A stretch of 64,000 nt of DNA, taken from Gemmatimonadota bacterium. Its GTDB lineage: Bacteria; Gemmatimonadota; Gemmatimonadetes; Gemmatimonadales; Gemmatimonadaceae. Positions within the stretch are counted from its first letter, which is position 1. Every line of letters begins with the position of its first letter. The position numbers and the translations under genes were made by a program. Positions 8,891 through 18,631 of this stretch are shown here, one piece after another. Location of the stretch: positions 62,001 through 126,000 of the forward strand of contig JAJPIM010000043.1 in the NCBI GenBank assembly GCA_021324775.1. The letters are read 5' to 3'. Under the pieces are notes generated by a model that saw nothing but the letters and a program-made list of their open reading frames with translations, had not been told where the DNA came from and did no database searches.

Positions 8891-9687
8891 TCAGGCCAGC
8901 CCCGCGTTGTACAACGCCGTCAGTTTGCTCCACGCGCGCTCGGCCGCCGCCTTGTTGTAGACCGGGATGCCATCGTGGGGCGGCATGTCCGGAACGCACC
9001 ATCCATGCAACGCGTGCGGATACACCTCGATCTCGGCCGGCACCCTCGCCGAGGCGAACGCCTGACGGAGTTTGTCCTTCGCATCCGGCTGCGCGCATCA
9101 TCGTTCTCTGCGATGCCGACGTAGATGTGTGCCTTGATCTTGTGGGCCAGCAGATGGGGGCTGTCCGGCCCATCGGTGACCAGGCCTCCACCATGGAACG
9201 ACGCGGCGGCACCTACGCGTTGGGGGAGCCTGGCGGCGGTCTTGAGTGACAGCAGTCCACCCATGCAGTAGCCGTGGGCGCCCGCTTTCCGCTTGGGGTT
9301 GACTGCCTTCTGCGCATCGAGGAACTCGAAGAACGCAACCGCGTCCGTCTCCACATGGCCAGGCGCCTTGGCGGTCTCGAGGAGCGGCCGCAGCTTCGCC
9401 ATGTCGGCCGGATTCGAGAAGTTCATCTTCGACGCGTCCGTGAAGGGTGCTTTCGTCAGCCGATAAAACGGATTCGGTACCAGCACTGCATAGCCGCCGG
9501 CCGCCAGGCGCTTCGCCATCGCGCGCATCGAGGGCCGCAATCCGAACGCGTCCGCCCACAGCAGCACCGCCGGGTGGGAGCCGGAGCTCGGGTGCGTGAA
9601 CGCGGCGTCGCAGCTACCGTCCGGCGTCATGATTTCGACGTCCGTCTCGACCACCCGCCCGTTGTCCGGCCCCCGGTTGACCGCCAT
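8891..9687 (-). pseudogene. dienelactone hydrolase-family protein, frameshifted
   Basis: The ATG at 9687 (MAVNRGPDNG...) has AGGAG upstream. An alpha/beta-hydrolase of dienelactone hydrolase type reads normally through the nucleophile motif HGYCMGG (catalytic Cys) and VGIAENDDA, which carries the catalytic Asp. At 9090-9097 the frame then slips: a GCGCGC run appears to have two extra bases or one missing. The conserved remainder (QPDAKDKLRQAFASARV, then YPHALHGWCVPDMP with the catalytic His, ending LYNAGLA) lies in another frame and stops at 8891. The unshifted frame runs on into unrelated residues. Either the gene is inactivated or the base call is wrong. Confidence 0.75.
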
Positions 9688-9705
9688 CGCTAACTCCTGT
9701 GCGTA

Positions 9706-9983
9706 TTGACGTCTAGATACGGCTATCGCCGACGAAATGCTGCGCCGCGTCAGCCATCGATGTTGGTGTAACCGGTCTTGTGCGGAGCGGGCACGAGCGG
9801 AGGGGTAGAGGCTAAGCCGGCCTCGACGGGGAGTCCGGCCCGCGTGGATTGGAAGGTTGGGCCGATCATCACGATGCGCAATGCGCGACGATGCGTAATA
9901 CGTGCCTGAGAGCGCCAGGCCTTGCCCGCGTGTTCCCTTGACATCTAGGTATCGCCGCGTCATGCTGTACCCAGACATCTAGG
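9706..9983. promoter_or_regulatory. PadR promoter and three related TCTAG boxes in the 9688-9992 intergenic region
   Basis: This 305-base gap holds no gene. Three copies of a related element are visible: TTGACGTCTAGATAC (9706-9720), TTGACATCTAGGTAT (9938-9952, 12 of 15 identical to the first) and GACATCTAGG (9974-9983, an exact repeat of 9940-9949). The second copy forms the -35 box of padR2; a weak CATGCT -10 (9961-9966) follows at 17 bases. GGGAG at 9982-9986 is the Shine-Dalgarno. The first copy lies just upstream of the dienelactone hydrolase start, so one PadR could control both divergent genes. Confidence 0.55.
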
Positions 9984-9992
9984 GAGCGCTCC

Positions 9993-10322
9993 ATGGCGGT
10001 TGCGCCATCCGACCGGCTGCACGGGACCCTCGACGCACTCATCCTCCGGACCCTGTCGTGGGGACCGCGCCACGGATACGCGATCATTCAGTGGCTTCGC
10101 GAGTCGAGCGACGACGCGATCGCGGTCGAGGAAGGATCGCTCTATCCGGCGCTCTACCGGCTCGAGCGGCACCGGTGGGTGACGGCCGAGTGGGGGGTGA
10201 GCGACCAGGGACGACAGGCCCGGTTCTACCGGCTGACTGCACTCGGCCGGCGGCAGCTCGCCTCCGAGATCGCGCGATTCCGCCAGTTCGTCACGGCAGT
10301 CTCACCGATCCTGCTCGCCTAG
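9993..10322 (+). CDS. PadR-family transcriptional regulator (copy 2)
   Basis: A 109-residue winged-helix regulator with DRLHGTLDALILRTLSWGPRHGY, the recognition helix EGSLYPALYRLERHRWV, and the wing DQGRQARFYRLTALGRR. ATG at 9993 follows a GGGAG at good spacing. It is followed after 26 bases by ADOP permease 2. It shares its upstream region with the divergent dienelactone hydrolase gene. The TCTAG-containing repeats there differ from the operator palindrome of copy 1, which fits separate DNA specificities. Confidence 0.9.
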   Translation: MAVAPSDRLHGTLDALILRTLSWGPRHGYAIIQWLRESSDDAIAVEEGSLYPALYRLERHRWVTAEWGVSDQGRQARFYRLTALGRRQLASEIARFRQFVTAVSPILLA

Positions 10323-10348
10323 CCTCCGCTCGCCGCCAACGAGATCCT

Positions 10349-13018
10349 GTGCCCTCGCCTCCGCGTACCGGGCGATTCCTGGCGGCGATACTCGGGCGTG
10401 CGAGTGCCCGTTCGCAGGTGTCGGCGGAGATCGATTTTCACGTGGAGATGCTCGTGCGGGATCTGGTCGCGGGAGGGATGAGACCGGATGCGGCACGCGC
10501 GGAGGCCGCTCGGCGCTTCGGCGACGCCCAGCGCGCGGCATCACGAGAGGCGGCCGAGCAGCGCGACCGGGTATTGCGCCGGTCTGCCTATCTGGAGGAG
10601 CTGTGGCAGGATTCGGCGCACGCGATCCGCCAGCTCCGCAATGCCCCGGCGTTCACGGCCGGAGCCGCGCTGACGCTCGCACTCGGGATCGGGGCGACGA
10701 CGGCGATCTTCGGCACCGTGGACAGCGTCGTGCTTCGGCCGTTCGCGTTTGCGCATCCCGAGCGGGTCGTGGCGCCGGTGGAATGGTGGCGGAACGCGCC
10801 GGGGAGCGTGTCGCCGGGAAACTTCACAGATTGGCGCGACCAGGCACGGGCATTCAGCCGGATGGCTGCGGAGCAATTCTCGCCCGCCAATCTCACGGAT
10901 GGAGACACTCCTGAGCGAGTGATGGCCGGGCGTGTCACGAGCGATTTCTTCCCGGTGTTCGGGGTCGCGCCGCTCATCGGCCGAACATTCCGTCCCGACG
11001 AGGATTCCCTGGGGCACGACCAGGTCGCGGTATTGAGCGAGGGCCTGTGGATGCGGCGGTTCGGCGCCGATCCCGCGATACTGCATCGCACGACTCGCAT
11101 CAACGGTGTGCCAGTCATCGTCGTGGGTGTCATGCCGAGGTCGTTCGACCCGTCGGCGTCAGGCGAGGAGCTGTGGATGCCGCTGGCGCTGACGCCCGCT
11201 CAGCGGCTGCAACACGATGACCACAGCCTTTTCGTCGCCGGGCTGCTCGCACCGGGCGTGACACTGTCGCAGGCACGGGCGGAGATGGACGAGATTGGGC
11301 GTCGCCTCGCGCAGCACTTCCCGCAGGAGGACGGCGACCGCGGCGTCCGCGTGCTCACGGTCGCCGATGTGGTCGTCGGTGATGAGCGGCCGCGGCTCCT
11401 CGCAGTGCTTGGAGCGGTGTCGTTCGTGCTGCTGATCGCCTGCGGCAATGTCGCCAACCTGCTGCTCGCCCGCGGCGCGGCCCGCTCCAAGGAAATCGCC
11501 ATTCGGGGTGCGCTCGGCGCCCGGCGCAGCCGGATCGTCCGGCAACTGCTCACCGAGAGCCTCGTCCTGACCGTCCTCGCCGCGGTAGCCGGAGTCGGTC
11601 TGGCCTGGCTTGGGATCCGGATTTTCGTGGCAAGCGCGCCCGCCGGTCTGTTCCCGAGGCTTGGCGATACGCGCATCGACGGGACCATTCTGGCATTCGT
11701 CATCGTACTTGCCGCGGCCAGCGCCATCCTGTCCGGCCTTGCGCCGGCGCTGCGCGCGGCGCGGCAGAATGTGCAGTCAGCCCTGCGTACCGACGGGCGC
11801 GGTAGCGGCACCGTGCGGGACCGGCTGCGTGCGGGACTCGTCGTGGCCGAAATCGCGCTTGCGCTCACGCTGTTACATGGAGCTGGCCTGCTGGTGCGGA
11901 GCGCCATTCACCTGGATCGCACGCCCATCGGATTCGATCCGGCTGGCATTCTCACCGCGAGACTGGCGCTGCCGCCGTCGACCTACGACACGCCGGACAA
12001 AGTGGAACGCGCGTTCAGCCAGATCCTCGGCGGCCTGCGCGCAGAGCCGCGTGTGCGGAGCGCGGCAGTTGTCTCTCAGGCGCCGATGGGACCGGGGCGC
12101 TCCTCGAATGGCCTCGTTCCCGAGGGCGCGCCGCTCGATGCTCGCAGTGCGATCGACGCGTGGATGCGGATCGTGTCTCCCGGCTACCACGGCGCGATGG
12201 GGATCCCCATCGTTGCCGGGCGGTCGTTCACGGAGGCGGATATTGCCGGAGCGCCGCGGGTGATGATCGTGAGTCAGGCGCTGGCGGCACGGGCGTGGCC
12301 AGGCCAGGATCCGGTCGGCAAGCGGATCGCCTGTTGTGAAGGCACGCTTCAGGATCCGCGCTGGAAGACGGTAGTCGGCGTGGCAGGCGACGTGCGTTCG
12401 GCCGGCGTCACCACCGAGATCTACCCCGAGTTTTACCTGCCGGTCAACCAGGTTCCTCCCCAGGCGTGGGATTGGGTCCAACGCACCATGACGTTGGTCG
12501 TGCGCGCCAGCTCGGGGGATGCGGCGCAGACGACAGCGCTGGTCCGGCAGGCCGTGCGATCCGTCGATCCAGCGCTCCCGATCTTCGACATCGCGACCAT
12601 GCGAGAGGCGATGACGGCGTCGTCGGCCGAGCATCGGTTCGACACGTTGCTGTTGACCCTGTTGGCTCTTGTCGGGTTGCTGCTCTCGGGCGCCGGCATC
12701 GCCAGCGTCGTCGCGTTCTTCGTGTCGGCGCGGACGCACGAGATCGGGGTCCGCCTGGCCCTCGGCGCCACCTCGCGGGAGATCGTCGGACTTTTTGCGC
12801 GGCAGAGTGCGCGGCAGGTGTTGGGGGGCGTGGTGCTCGGGACCGCCGGTGCGATCACGATCGCGCGGTTGCTGCGCGGGTTGCTCTACGGCGTAACGGC
12901 GTCCGATCCAGTCACGGGACTAGCTGTGATACTGGTGCTGGCCTGCGTCGCGAGCATCGCGACGCTGGTGCCGGCGCTCAGGGCGACCCGGGTCGACCCG
13001 GTCAGAGTGCTGCAATAG
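10349..13018 (+). CDS. ADOP-type ABC transporter permease, copy 2
   Basis: An 889-residue duplicated orphan permease. I chose the GTG at 10349, 26 bases after padR2, because the conserved N-terminal helical domain (EIDFHVEMLVRDLVAGGMRP) begins soon after it; upstream in-frame sequence overlaps padR2 in another frame. The first TM is near residues 105-130 (GAALTLALGIGATTAIFG), the first FtsX block contains LLIACGNVANLLLARGAARSK, and the second, at the C-terminus, contains FFVSARTHEIGVRLALGATS. It has no ATPase domain. It is regulated together with padR2. Confidence 0.85.
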   Translation: MPSPPRTGRFLAAILGRASARSQVSAEIDFHVEMLVRDLVAGGMRPDAARAEAARRFGDAQRAASREAAEQRDRVLRRSAYLEELWQDSAHAIRQLRNAPAFTAGAALTLALGIGATTAIFGTVDSVVLRPFAFAHPERVVAPVEWWRNAPGSVSPGNFTDWRDQARAFSRMAAEQFSPANLTDGDTPERVMAGRVTSDFFPVFGVAPLIGRTFRPDEDSLGHDQVAVLSEGLWMRRFGADPAILHRTTRINGVPVIVVGVMPRSFDPSASGEELWMPLALTPAQRLQHDDHSLFVAGLLAPGVTLSQARAEMDEIGRRLAQHFPQEDGDRGVRVLTVADVVVGDERPRLLAVLGAVSFVLLIACGNVANLLLARGAARSKEIAIRGALGARRSRIVRQLLTESLVLTVLAAVAGVGLAWLGIRIFVASAPAGLFPRLGDTRIDGTILAFVIVLAAASAILSGLAPALRAARQNVQSALRTDGRGSGTVRDRLRAGLVVAEIALALTLLHGAGLLVRSAIHLDRTPIGFDPAGILTARLALPPSTYDTPDKVERAFSQILGGLRAEPRVRSAAVVSQAPMGPGRSSNGLVPEGAPLDARSAIDAWMRIVSPGYHGAMGIPIVAGRSFTEADIAGAPRVMIVSQALAARAWPGQDPVGKRIACCEGTLQDPRWKTVVGVAGDVRSAGVTTEIYPEFYLPVNQVPPQAWDWVQRTMTLVVRASSGDAAQTTALVRQAVRSVDPALPIFDIATMREAMTASSAEHRFDTLLLTLLALVGLLLSGAGIASVVAFFVSARTHEIGVRLALGATSREIVGLFARQSARQVLGGVVLGTAGAITIARLLRGLLYGVTASDPVTGLAVILVLACVASIATLVPALRATRVDPVRVLQ

Positions 13019-13046
13019 GAAAGCAGCAGGAGCGGTACCCCGGCCG

Positions 13047-13076
13047 CGGCGACGCACCTGACACGATGCGTCGCCG
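13047..13076. terminator. intergenic hairpin between convergent genes
   Basis: A perfect 10-bp stem (CGGCGACGCA, 13047-13056, with TGCGTCGCCG, 13067-13076) and a 10-base loop lies between the stops of ADOP 2 (+) and the LVIVD lipoprotein (-). The position fits a bidirectional terminator, although no U-tract follows on either strand. Confidence 0.55.
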
Positions 13077-13102
13077 GGCGGGTCGCGAATAGCGAGAGAC
13101 GA

Positions 13103-15001
13103 TCAGCTCTGCGCTTTCGCCAGGTCCTTCACGGCCGCGGACAGCAGCCGAACCTTGGCTGCATCTCCCGCGTTCTGGGCGTCGCCGTCGAGCTGCGTGC
13201 CCAGAGCCGTCAGAGCCGTTTGCCGTTCGGCTCCCTTGAGCTGTTCGGCATGATGCAGCGCCGCGGCGATCGCCGCCGAGCGGTCGTGCGAGATGCCGTT
13301 CGAGCGGTTGAGCTGGTCGAGGTAGGCGCGGGCCAGGACGAAACTGGCCGGCCATGTGTACTGCGGCTGTCCCTGGACGTTGAGATAGGTGAGTTTCGCC
13401 GTCTTGGCCGCGTCGATCTCGTTCTGCGAGATCAGGCCGCTCGCCTTGAGCTGGAACAGGTCGAGGCCGCGCGCGATCTCGGACCCGACGATGAATCCGT
13501 TGTACCAGTACGCCGACCAGTATCCGGCCAGCACGAGCTTGGTGGAGTCGAGCGGGCCGCGGTCGAAGTAGGCGACTTCCCTGGGATGCTGCCCGTCCGT
13601 CCAGTCGAACACCGAGATCCCGCCCTGGTACCAACCCTGCACCATGACATCCCGACCGGGGATCGGAATGAGCGAGCCGTTGTGCGCGACGCAATTCTCC
13701 GTCACCGTCTGCGGAGCCGACATCTTGTAGTAGCTCTGGAACGTCATCGTGCCATTGGCGAGCGTGTAGATCGCGTCCGCGCCCCACTCGTGGCGGTCGG
13801 TGGCGCGGCAGCGCGGCTGGGACCCGCCGCCCCACTCGTCGGAGAAGAGGATCTTGGTGCCGTCGTTGTTGAAGGTCACCGAGTGCCACGCCGCCATGTT
13901 GGAGTCGGTGACCTGGCTGATGCGGACCGGGTGCGCCGCGTCGCGGATATCGAGCAGCAGCCCATAGCCGCCGCATGCACCGCCGGCCAATCCCACCGCC
14001 GGGTAGGCCGTGATATCGTGGCACTGCGTGGGGCCGCCGGCGAAGAGCTTCGCGAACATCGCTCTCGTGTAGCCGGCATGCGCGAGCATCTTGTCGAGGG
14101 CGACCGAATCTTCGGGCGAATCACCGTGACGCGCCGCTGGGGCCAGGCCGCCGAAGATGCGCGGTGAGCTCACGATGTGGGCCTGCTCGGGGTGGGCGAG
14201 CGGCACCTGAATGACCTCGATGCGGAACAGGGCGGTGTTGGGGTCCTGGCTCATCTGGCCGCCTGAGCATCCCGGCAGCTCGTCGGCAGGACGGACGGGC
14301 GCCGATCCCGACACGTAGATGTAGACGTTCTCGGGGTCCTTGGGATCAGCGATCAGCGTATTGGTGTGCGACCCGCGGCACGTCTGCACGATCGTCAGCG
14401 ATTTCGGGTGCGAGATGTCGCTGATGTCGTAGATGCGAATGCCGCGCGCGCGGTCGGAGCTGACGGTGTCCTTTACGCCCTGCAGGCCACAGTCGATGCG
14501 ACCGCTGGTCGCTTCGGCGGAGACGAAGAGCAGGTGGCCGTAGACCGACACGTCGCTCTGGGAGCCCGGGCAGATGTACGCGGCCCGAAGCGACGGCTTG
14601 CCGGGATTGGAGATATCCCAGATCTGCATTCCACTGTAATTGCCCTGAATGACGTAGTTCCCAAGAAACGCGAGGTCGGAGTTCACGAGCCGGTCGTCGC
14701 CCGGTGTGCTGGGGTTGATGAAATCCTTGGACGGCGGAGTCATGGAGACCACGTCGAGATTCCAGATCGCCTGGCCGGCGTTGAACCATCCCGCTTTCAG
14801 CCCGACGCGGGGATCGGGCGTTGGCGCGGCCGCCGACATGCCGGCCGCCGGCATCTCGGCCGCCGGCGATGCGCCGCCGCCGCGCGATCCAGCGGAGGCA
14901 CAGCCAGCTGCCGCGAACACGCTCAGGGCGAGCATCGCGGTCGATCGGGAACCCACGAGCGGCGGCGCGCTCAGGTGGCGGAATCGTGGCGCAGATGACA
15001 T
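13103..15001 (-). CDS. LVIVD-repeat secreted lipoprotein
   Basis: A 632-residue protein with a hydrophobic N-terminus and lipobox (LSVFAAAGC), then an Ala/Pro-rich linker and a large beta-propeller. The propeller contains LVIVD-type blades such as GMQIWDISNPGKPSLRAAY, IRIYDISDISHPKSLTIV and GISVFDWTDGQHPREVAYF. It is probably anchored on the outer side of a membrane. The start is uncertain: the ATG at 15001 lacks a Shine-Dalgarno and a TTG at 15049 is an in-frame alternative. The upstream DUF305 gene is in the same direction about 80 bases away, so the two are probably co-transcribed. The molecular function of LVIVD proteins is unknown. Confidence 0.75.
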   Translation of the reverse strand: MSSAPRFRHLSAPPLVGSRSTAMLALSVFAAAGCASAGSRGGGASPAAEMPAAGMSAAAPTPDPRVGLKAGWFNAGQAIWNLDVVSMTPPSKDFINPSTPGDDRLVNSDLAFLGNYVIQGNYSGMQIWDISNPGKPSLRAAYICPGSQSDVSVYGHLLFVSAEATSGRIDCGLQGVKDTVSSDRARGIRIYDISDISHPKSLTIVQTCRGSHTNTLIADPKDPENVYIYVSGSAPVRPADELPGCSGGQMSQDPNTALFRIEVIQVPLAHPEQAHIVSSPRIFGGLAPAARHGDSPEDSVALDKMLAHAGYTRAMFAKLFAGGPTQCHDITAYPAVGLAGGACGGYGLLLDIRDAAHPVRISQVTDSNMAAWHSVTFNNDGTKILFSDEWGGGSQPRCRATDRHEWGADAIYTLANGTMTFQSYYKMSAPQTVTENCVAHNGSLIPIPGRDVMVQGWYQGGISVFDWTDGQHPREVAYFDRGPLDSTKLVLAGYWSAYWYNGFIVGSEIARGLDLFQLKASGLISQNEIDAAKTAKLTYLNVQGQPQYTWPASFVLARAYLDQLNRSNGISHDRSAAIAAALHHAEQLKGAERQTALTALGTQLDGDAQNAGDAAKVRLLSAAVKDLAKAQS

Positions 15002-15084
15002 GGAGGATGTGGATGGCGTGAAGGGACGAGCGGGCGAGCTACGGGACAACGGGTCGCACGAGCACGTCGGGGGGCGCGCCGGTG

Positions 15085-15741
15085 TTACGGCGCGGCTCCG
15101 CCGGGTGATTGGGCCAGCATGTTGCGCATCCGGCCGATTTCAGCCGTCTGATCGGCGCTCACATCCGACGCGAACTTGAAGATCCGGTCGTCCTGCGCGG
15201 CGCCCTGCGAGTCGAACAACTGGCCCACCATGGTGAGTGCGCCGAGATGGTGCTGCATCATGAAGGTGAGAAAGAGGCGGTCGAAGTCGGGGCCGTGCGC
15301 GTGATCCAGTTGTGCCATCTGGTCGGGCGTCAGCATGCCCGGCATGAGCATGCCCTCCATCCCCGGCATGCCGGCCATGCCTTTGGGCGGATACTGGAAG
15401 TCCGCTTCCGGCACGTTCTCGCGGCGGTCGCGCAGCCAGCGCTGCATCGTCACGATCTCGTCGCGCTGCGAGACGTTGATACGATCGCACAGGCGCAGGA
15501 CATCCCGGCGCGCGCCGTGGCTCGCTGCCCATCCCGCCATCACGACGGCCTGGGAGTGGTGCGCGATCATCCCCTGCATGAAGTGCACGTCTGCCGGCGT
15601 GTAGGGTGGGCGGCCGCTATCGGCCTTCGCTGCTTCGGCGGGCGTCAGGGGGGCGGGCTGTTGGGCCGGCAGCCGGCCGGCGGACAGCGCGACCGCGGCA
15701 CACAGGCCGATCGCCGGCGCAGGCAGAAACCATCTCGACAT
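15085..15741 (-). CDS. DUF305 secreted protein with Met-rich segment
   Basis: A 218-residue protein with a signal peptide (MSRWFLPAPAIGLCAAVALS, cleavage near LPAQQ). DUF305 is shown by DVHFMQGMIAHHSQAVVMAG near residue 50 and LFLTFMMQHHLGALTMVGQL near 165, two His-His pairs separated by a long insertion. The insertion holds GMAGMPGMEGMLMPGMLTPD, a methionine cluster that looks suited to soft metals such as copper. The ATG at 15741 was preferred to longer in-frame versions because the signal peptide begins there. It lies upstream of the LVIVD lipoprotein in the same orientation. DUF305 proteins often accompany copper-handling genes, and a role in metal homeostasis is inference. Confidence 0.8.
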   Translation of the reverse strand: MSRWFLPAPAIGLCAAVALSAGRLPAQQPAPLTPAEAAKADSGRPPYTPADVHFMQGMIAHHSQAVVMAGWAASHGARRDVLRLCDRINVSQRDEIVTMQRWLRDRRENVPEADFQYPPKGMAGMPGMEGMLMPGMLTPDQMAQLDHAHGPDFDRLFLTFMMQHHLGALTMVGQLFDSQGAAQDDRIFKFASDVSADQTAEIGRMRNMLAQSPGGAAP

Positions 15742-16013
15742 ACGACTCGCGCTCCTCCGTTGCGATCTCACAATTCGCGGCGCAGTCTCGTGCCGCGCCG
15801 GTGGTGACCGAACGTAGCGCGGGGTGAGCCGGCGCGTAAGAGAATTCAACGTCCCGCGATATGGGACGCCGTACCGCGAACTGGCCGGGGACGCGCGCGC
15901 CAAGCTGAGCGGCCGTGTCGGATCCGCGTAGGGGAATCCGATATCGGCTCTGGCCGGGCCTCGCACTGGCCGGGCTCTGGCGTATCCTGACTCACGGTCC
16001 CAATCTTCGGCTC

Positions 16014-18608
16014 ATGTCCACCATTCCGCAGATCACCGCTGCTCTCAGCGACCGCTACATCATCTCGCGAGAGATCGGCGCTGGGGGCATGGCGACCGTG
16101 TATCTCGCACACGACCGGAAGCTCGATCGCGACGTCGCCCTCAAGGTGCTCCGCCCCGAGCTGGGTGCGGTGCTCGGGTCCGAGCGGTTTCTGACGGAGA
16201 TCAAGATCTCGGCACGGCTCGACCACCCTCACATCCTCACGCTGATCGATTCCGGCGATGCGAACGGGTTGCTGTACTACGTGTTGCCCTTCGTCCGGGG
16301 CGAATCGCTCCGGGCCAAGCTGACGCGCGAGCGCCAGCTCGGGCTCGACGAAGCGTTGATGATCACCAAACAGGTGGCGAGTGCGCTCGACTACGCGCAC
16401 CGCCAGGGGCTGGTGCATCGCGACATCAAGCCCGAAAACATCCTGATCCAGGAAGGCGAAGCGATGCTGACGGATTTCGGCATCGCGCTCGCGGTCAAGG
16501 AAGCGGGTGGCAATCGCCTCACTGAGACCGGGCTCTCCCTCGGCACGCCGCAGTACATGAGTCCCGAGCAGGCGACGGGCGATCGGAGCATCGACGCGCG
16601 GAGCGACGTGTATTCGCTGGCCTCGGTGCTCTACGAGATGCTGGCGGGGGAGCCGCCGGTCACCGGCGCCAGCGCGCAGGCGATGATCGCGAAACTGATG
16701 ACGGAGCGGCCCACGCACCTGCGAGTGCTGCGCGACACCGTGCCCGCCGGGATCGATGCCGCGGTGGCCAAGGCGCTCGCCAAGACGCCGGCCGACCGAT
16801 TTGCGAGCGCCGGTGACTTTGCCAAGGCACTCACCGTGCCCCCGGCGGGCGACGGCGGAGAATCGCGCGGGTCCAGCAGCGGGAGACGGACTGCACTGAT
16901 CGCGGGCGTGGCGGTCGTGGTGGTCGTGGCGCTTGCCGCTGGTGCCTACGCGCTGCGAAGCAAGCCGGCCGCTCCGGCGGTCCGGGCCACGCTCGGCCGC
17001 AAGACGCAGCTCACCGTGTCGGGGGCCATACTGGTGCCTGCGATCTCACCCGATGGCAAGCAACTCGCCTTCGTGACGCGGCACTGCGCGACCGGTGCGT
17101 GTACGTATTCGGTCGAAGAGCAGGACGTGGGCGGGACGACCACCCGCACCATTCTCGACGGTGCCACGGCGGCCTTTGGACTGGAATGGAGTCCGGACCG
17201 CCGGAATATCACCTTCGCCGGCACGATCGGCGGTCGCGGTGGCGAGTACCTGCTCTCGGCGCTGGGCGGTGCGCCACGCTTCCTGACCGGTGGCGTCGCC
17301 ACGTTCTACGCCGGCGGGGACTCGCTGCTCCTGGGTCCGGTCCTGCGCCCAGACTCAGTGTACTGGATCGGCGTGGCGGCCCTGGATGGTGCGGTCCGCG
17401 ACAGCATTCGCGTGGCGGGGAAAGGCCAGGGACTCGCTGCCATATCCGTCGTGCCGGGAACGAGCTGGATCGTGACCCTGGTCCTGCAGCAGCCGCACGG
17501 GTTGTGGCAAGTGATCGATCGCGGCGGCCACGTTGCCGACCACGTCGTCAACGCATGCACGTGCGGCGGTGAGGCGACGAAAGATGCGGTGTGGCTATCG
17601 CGTGCGGGCAACGGCATCGGCGAGTCGATCGTACGGATCGCGATCGATCGGGAAACGGGCCATCTGGCCACCCGGCAGGACACGATGGTGACGGCGTTGT
17701 TCACCAACTTCTCGCTCACCGCCGACGGGGCCGGGATGGTGATGGATGAAGGCACGTACGATTTCAGCGTCTGGGCGTTGAACCTGGGCGATGTCCTCAA
17801 TGGTCGCTACGCTGAGAACCGGCGCGTGGCGCACGCGTCGAGTGGCGTGAGCGCGCAGCTCTCACCCGACGGCGCCAGGCTGTTGTTGCGGCGCATCGTG
17901 CCGACCGGGGGCGGGCACAGTGAAGCGCACTACTCCGTCATGCCGTACTTGGGCGGTCCGGACGGGCCCATTCCAGGTGCAGGGCAGCCCCTGCGGGTGT
18001 TCTGGATCGACTCAGTGACGGTCGGAATCGCGACCCAGATCCCGGCGGGCCTGCGTCTGACCGAGGCGGACGTGCGGACGGGCGCCCAGCGCAACACCAC
18101 TGAGCTACCGGACTCCACCCTCACGGTAGCGACCCCTCTGCCTGATGGGTGGGCGTGGATTCCGCGGAGCGGCGACCGGATCATGGTGCGGCAAGCCGGC
18201 CACACCCGCGTGATCCCCAAGCCCGACCGCTACGCCTTCATCCAACATCTCGTCGCGGATGCCGCAGGCCGCCGCGTGCTGTTTGGCGCCTACAACGCAT
18301 CGACCGGCGACTCGCTTGCGGTCGGAGTGGTGTCGCTCGACGATGGATCGATGACGGAATGGGGGAGGGTATTCGCCGAGTACGGTCGTCCGGTTCCGCT
18401 GGCCGATGGCAGCGTGCTGCTGGAGGCCGCACAATCGGCGGAAAACCTGTCGTTCTTCAAACTCCCTGGACCTGGCCAGATGCAGCGTCTTGGTACCTCG
18501 GCACGCGCGGTCCGGGACGTATCGGTCTCAGCGGATCTCAAGCGCGCAGCCGTCTCCGAGCGCGACTACCGTGCAGATGCGTGGATGAACCAGGTGGTCA
18601 CCCAGTAG
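16014..18608 (+). CDS. receptor-type Ser/Thr protein kinase with C-terminal WD40-like propeller
   Basis: An 864-residue Hanks-type kinase. The glycine loop is IGAGGMATV (residues 21-29), the ATP lysine is Lys44 in VALKVL, the catalytic loop is HRDIKPEN, the Mg-binding motif is DFG, and the activation segment ends GTPQYMSPEQ. After the kinase (residues 15-280) comes one TM helix near 294-316 (LIAGVAVVVVVALAAGAYAL). The last 540 residues form a PD40/WD40-like propeller (ISPDGKQLAFVTR, SPDRRNITFAG, LSPDGARLLLRR), presumably outside the membrane. The ATG at 16014 places the kinase fold right at the N-terminus. There is no phosphatase or PASTA domain nearby. This architecture is frequent in Gemmatimonadota and Acidobacteriota; its signal is unknown. 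Confidence 0.9.
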   Translation: MSTIPQITAALSDRYIISREIGAGGMATVYLAHDRKLDRDVALKVLRPELGAVLGSERFLTEIKISARLDHPHILTLIDSGDANGLLYYVLPFVRGESLRAKLTRERQLGLDEALMITKQVASALDYAHRQGLVHRDIKPENILIQEGEAMLTDFGIALAVKEAGGNRLTETGLSLGTPQYMSPEQATGDRSIDARSDVYSLASVLYEMLAGEPPVTGASAQAMIAKLMTERPTHLRVLRDTVPAGIDAAVAKALAKTPADRFASAGDFAKALTVPPAGDGGESRGSSSGRRTALIAGVAVVVVVALAAGAYALRSKPAAPAVRATLGRKTQLTVSGAILVPAISPDGKQLAFVTRHCATGACTYSVEEQDVGGTTTRTILDGATAAFGLEWSPDRRNITFAGTIGGRGGEYLLSALGGAPRFLTGGVATFYAGGDSLLLGPVLRPDSVYWIGVAALDGAVRDSIRVAGKGQGLAAISVVPGTSWIVTLVLQQPHGLWQVIDRGGHVADHVVNACTCGGEATKDAVWLSRAGNGIGESIVRIAIDRETGHLATRQDTMVTALFTNFSLTADGAGMVMDEGTYDFSVWALNLGDVLNGRYAENRRVAHASSGVSAQLSPDGARLLLRRIVPTGGGHSEAHYSVMPYLGGPDGPIPGAGQPLRVFWIDSVTVGIATQIPAGLRLTEADVRTGAQRNTTELPDSTLTVATPLPDGWAWIPRSGDRIMVRQAGHTRVIPKPDRYAFIQHLVADAAGRRVLFGAYNASTGDSLAVGVVSLDDGSMTEWGRVFAEYGRPVPLADGSVLLEAAQSAENLSFFKLPGPGQMQRLGTSARAVRDVSVSADLKRAAVSERDYRADAWMNQVVTQ

Positions 18609-18631
18609 CGGGCGGCTCCGATGCCAGGCGC

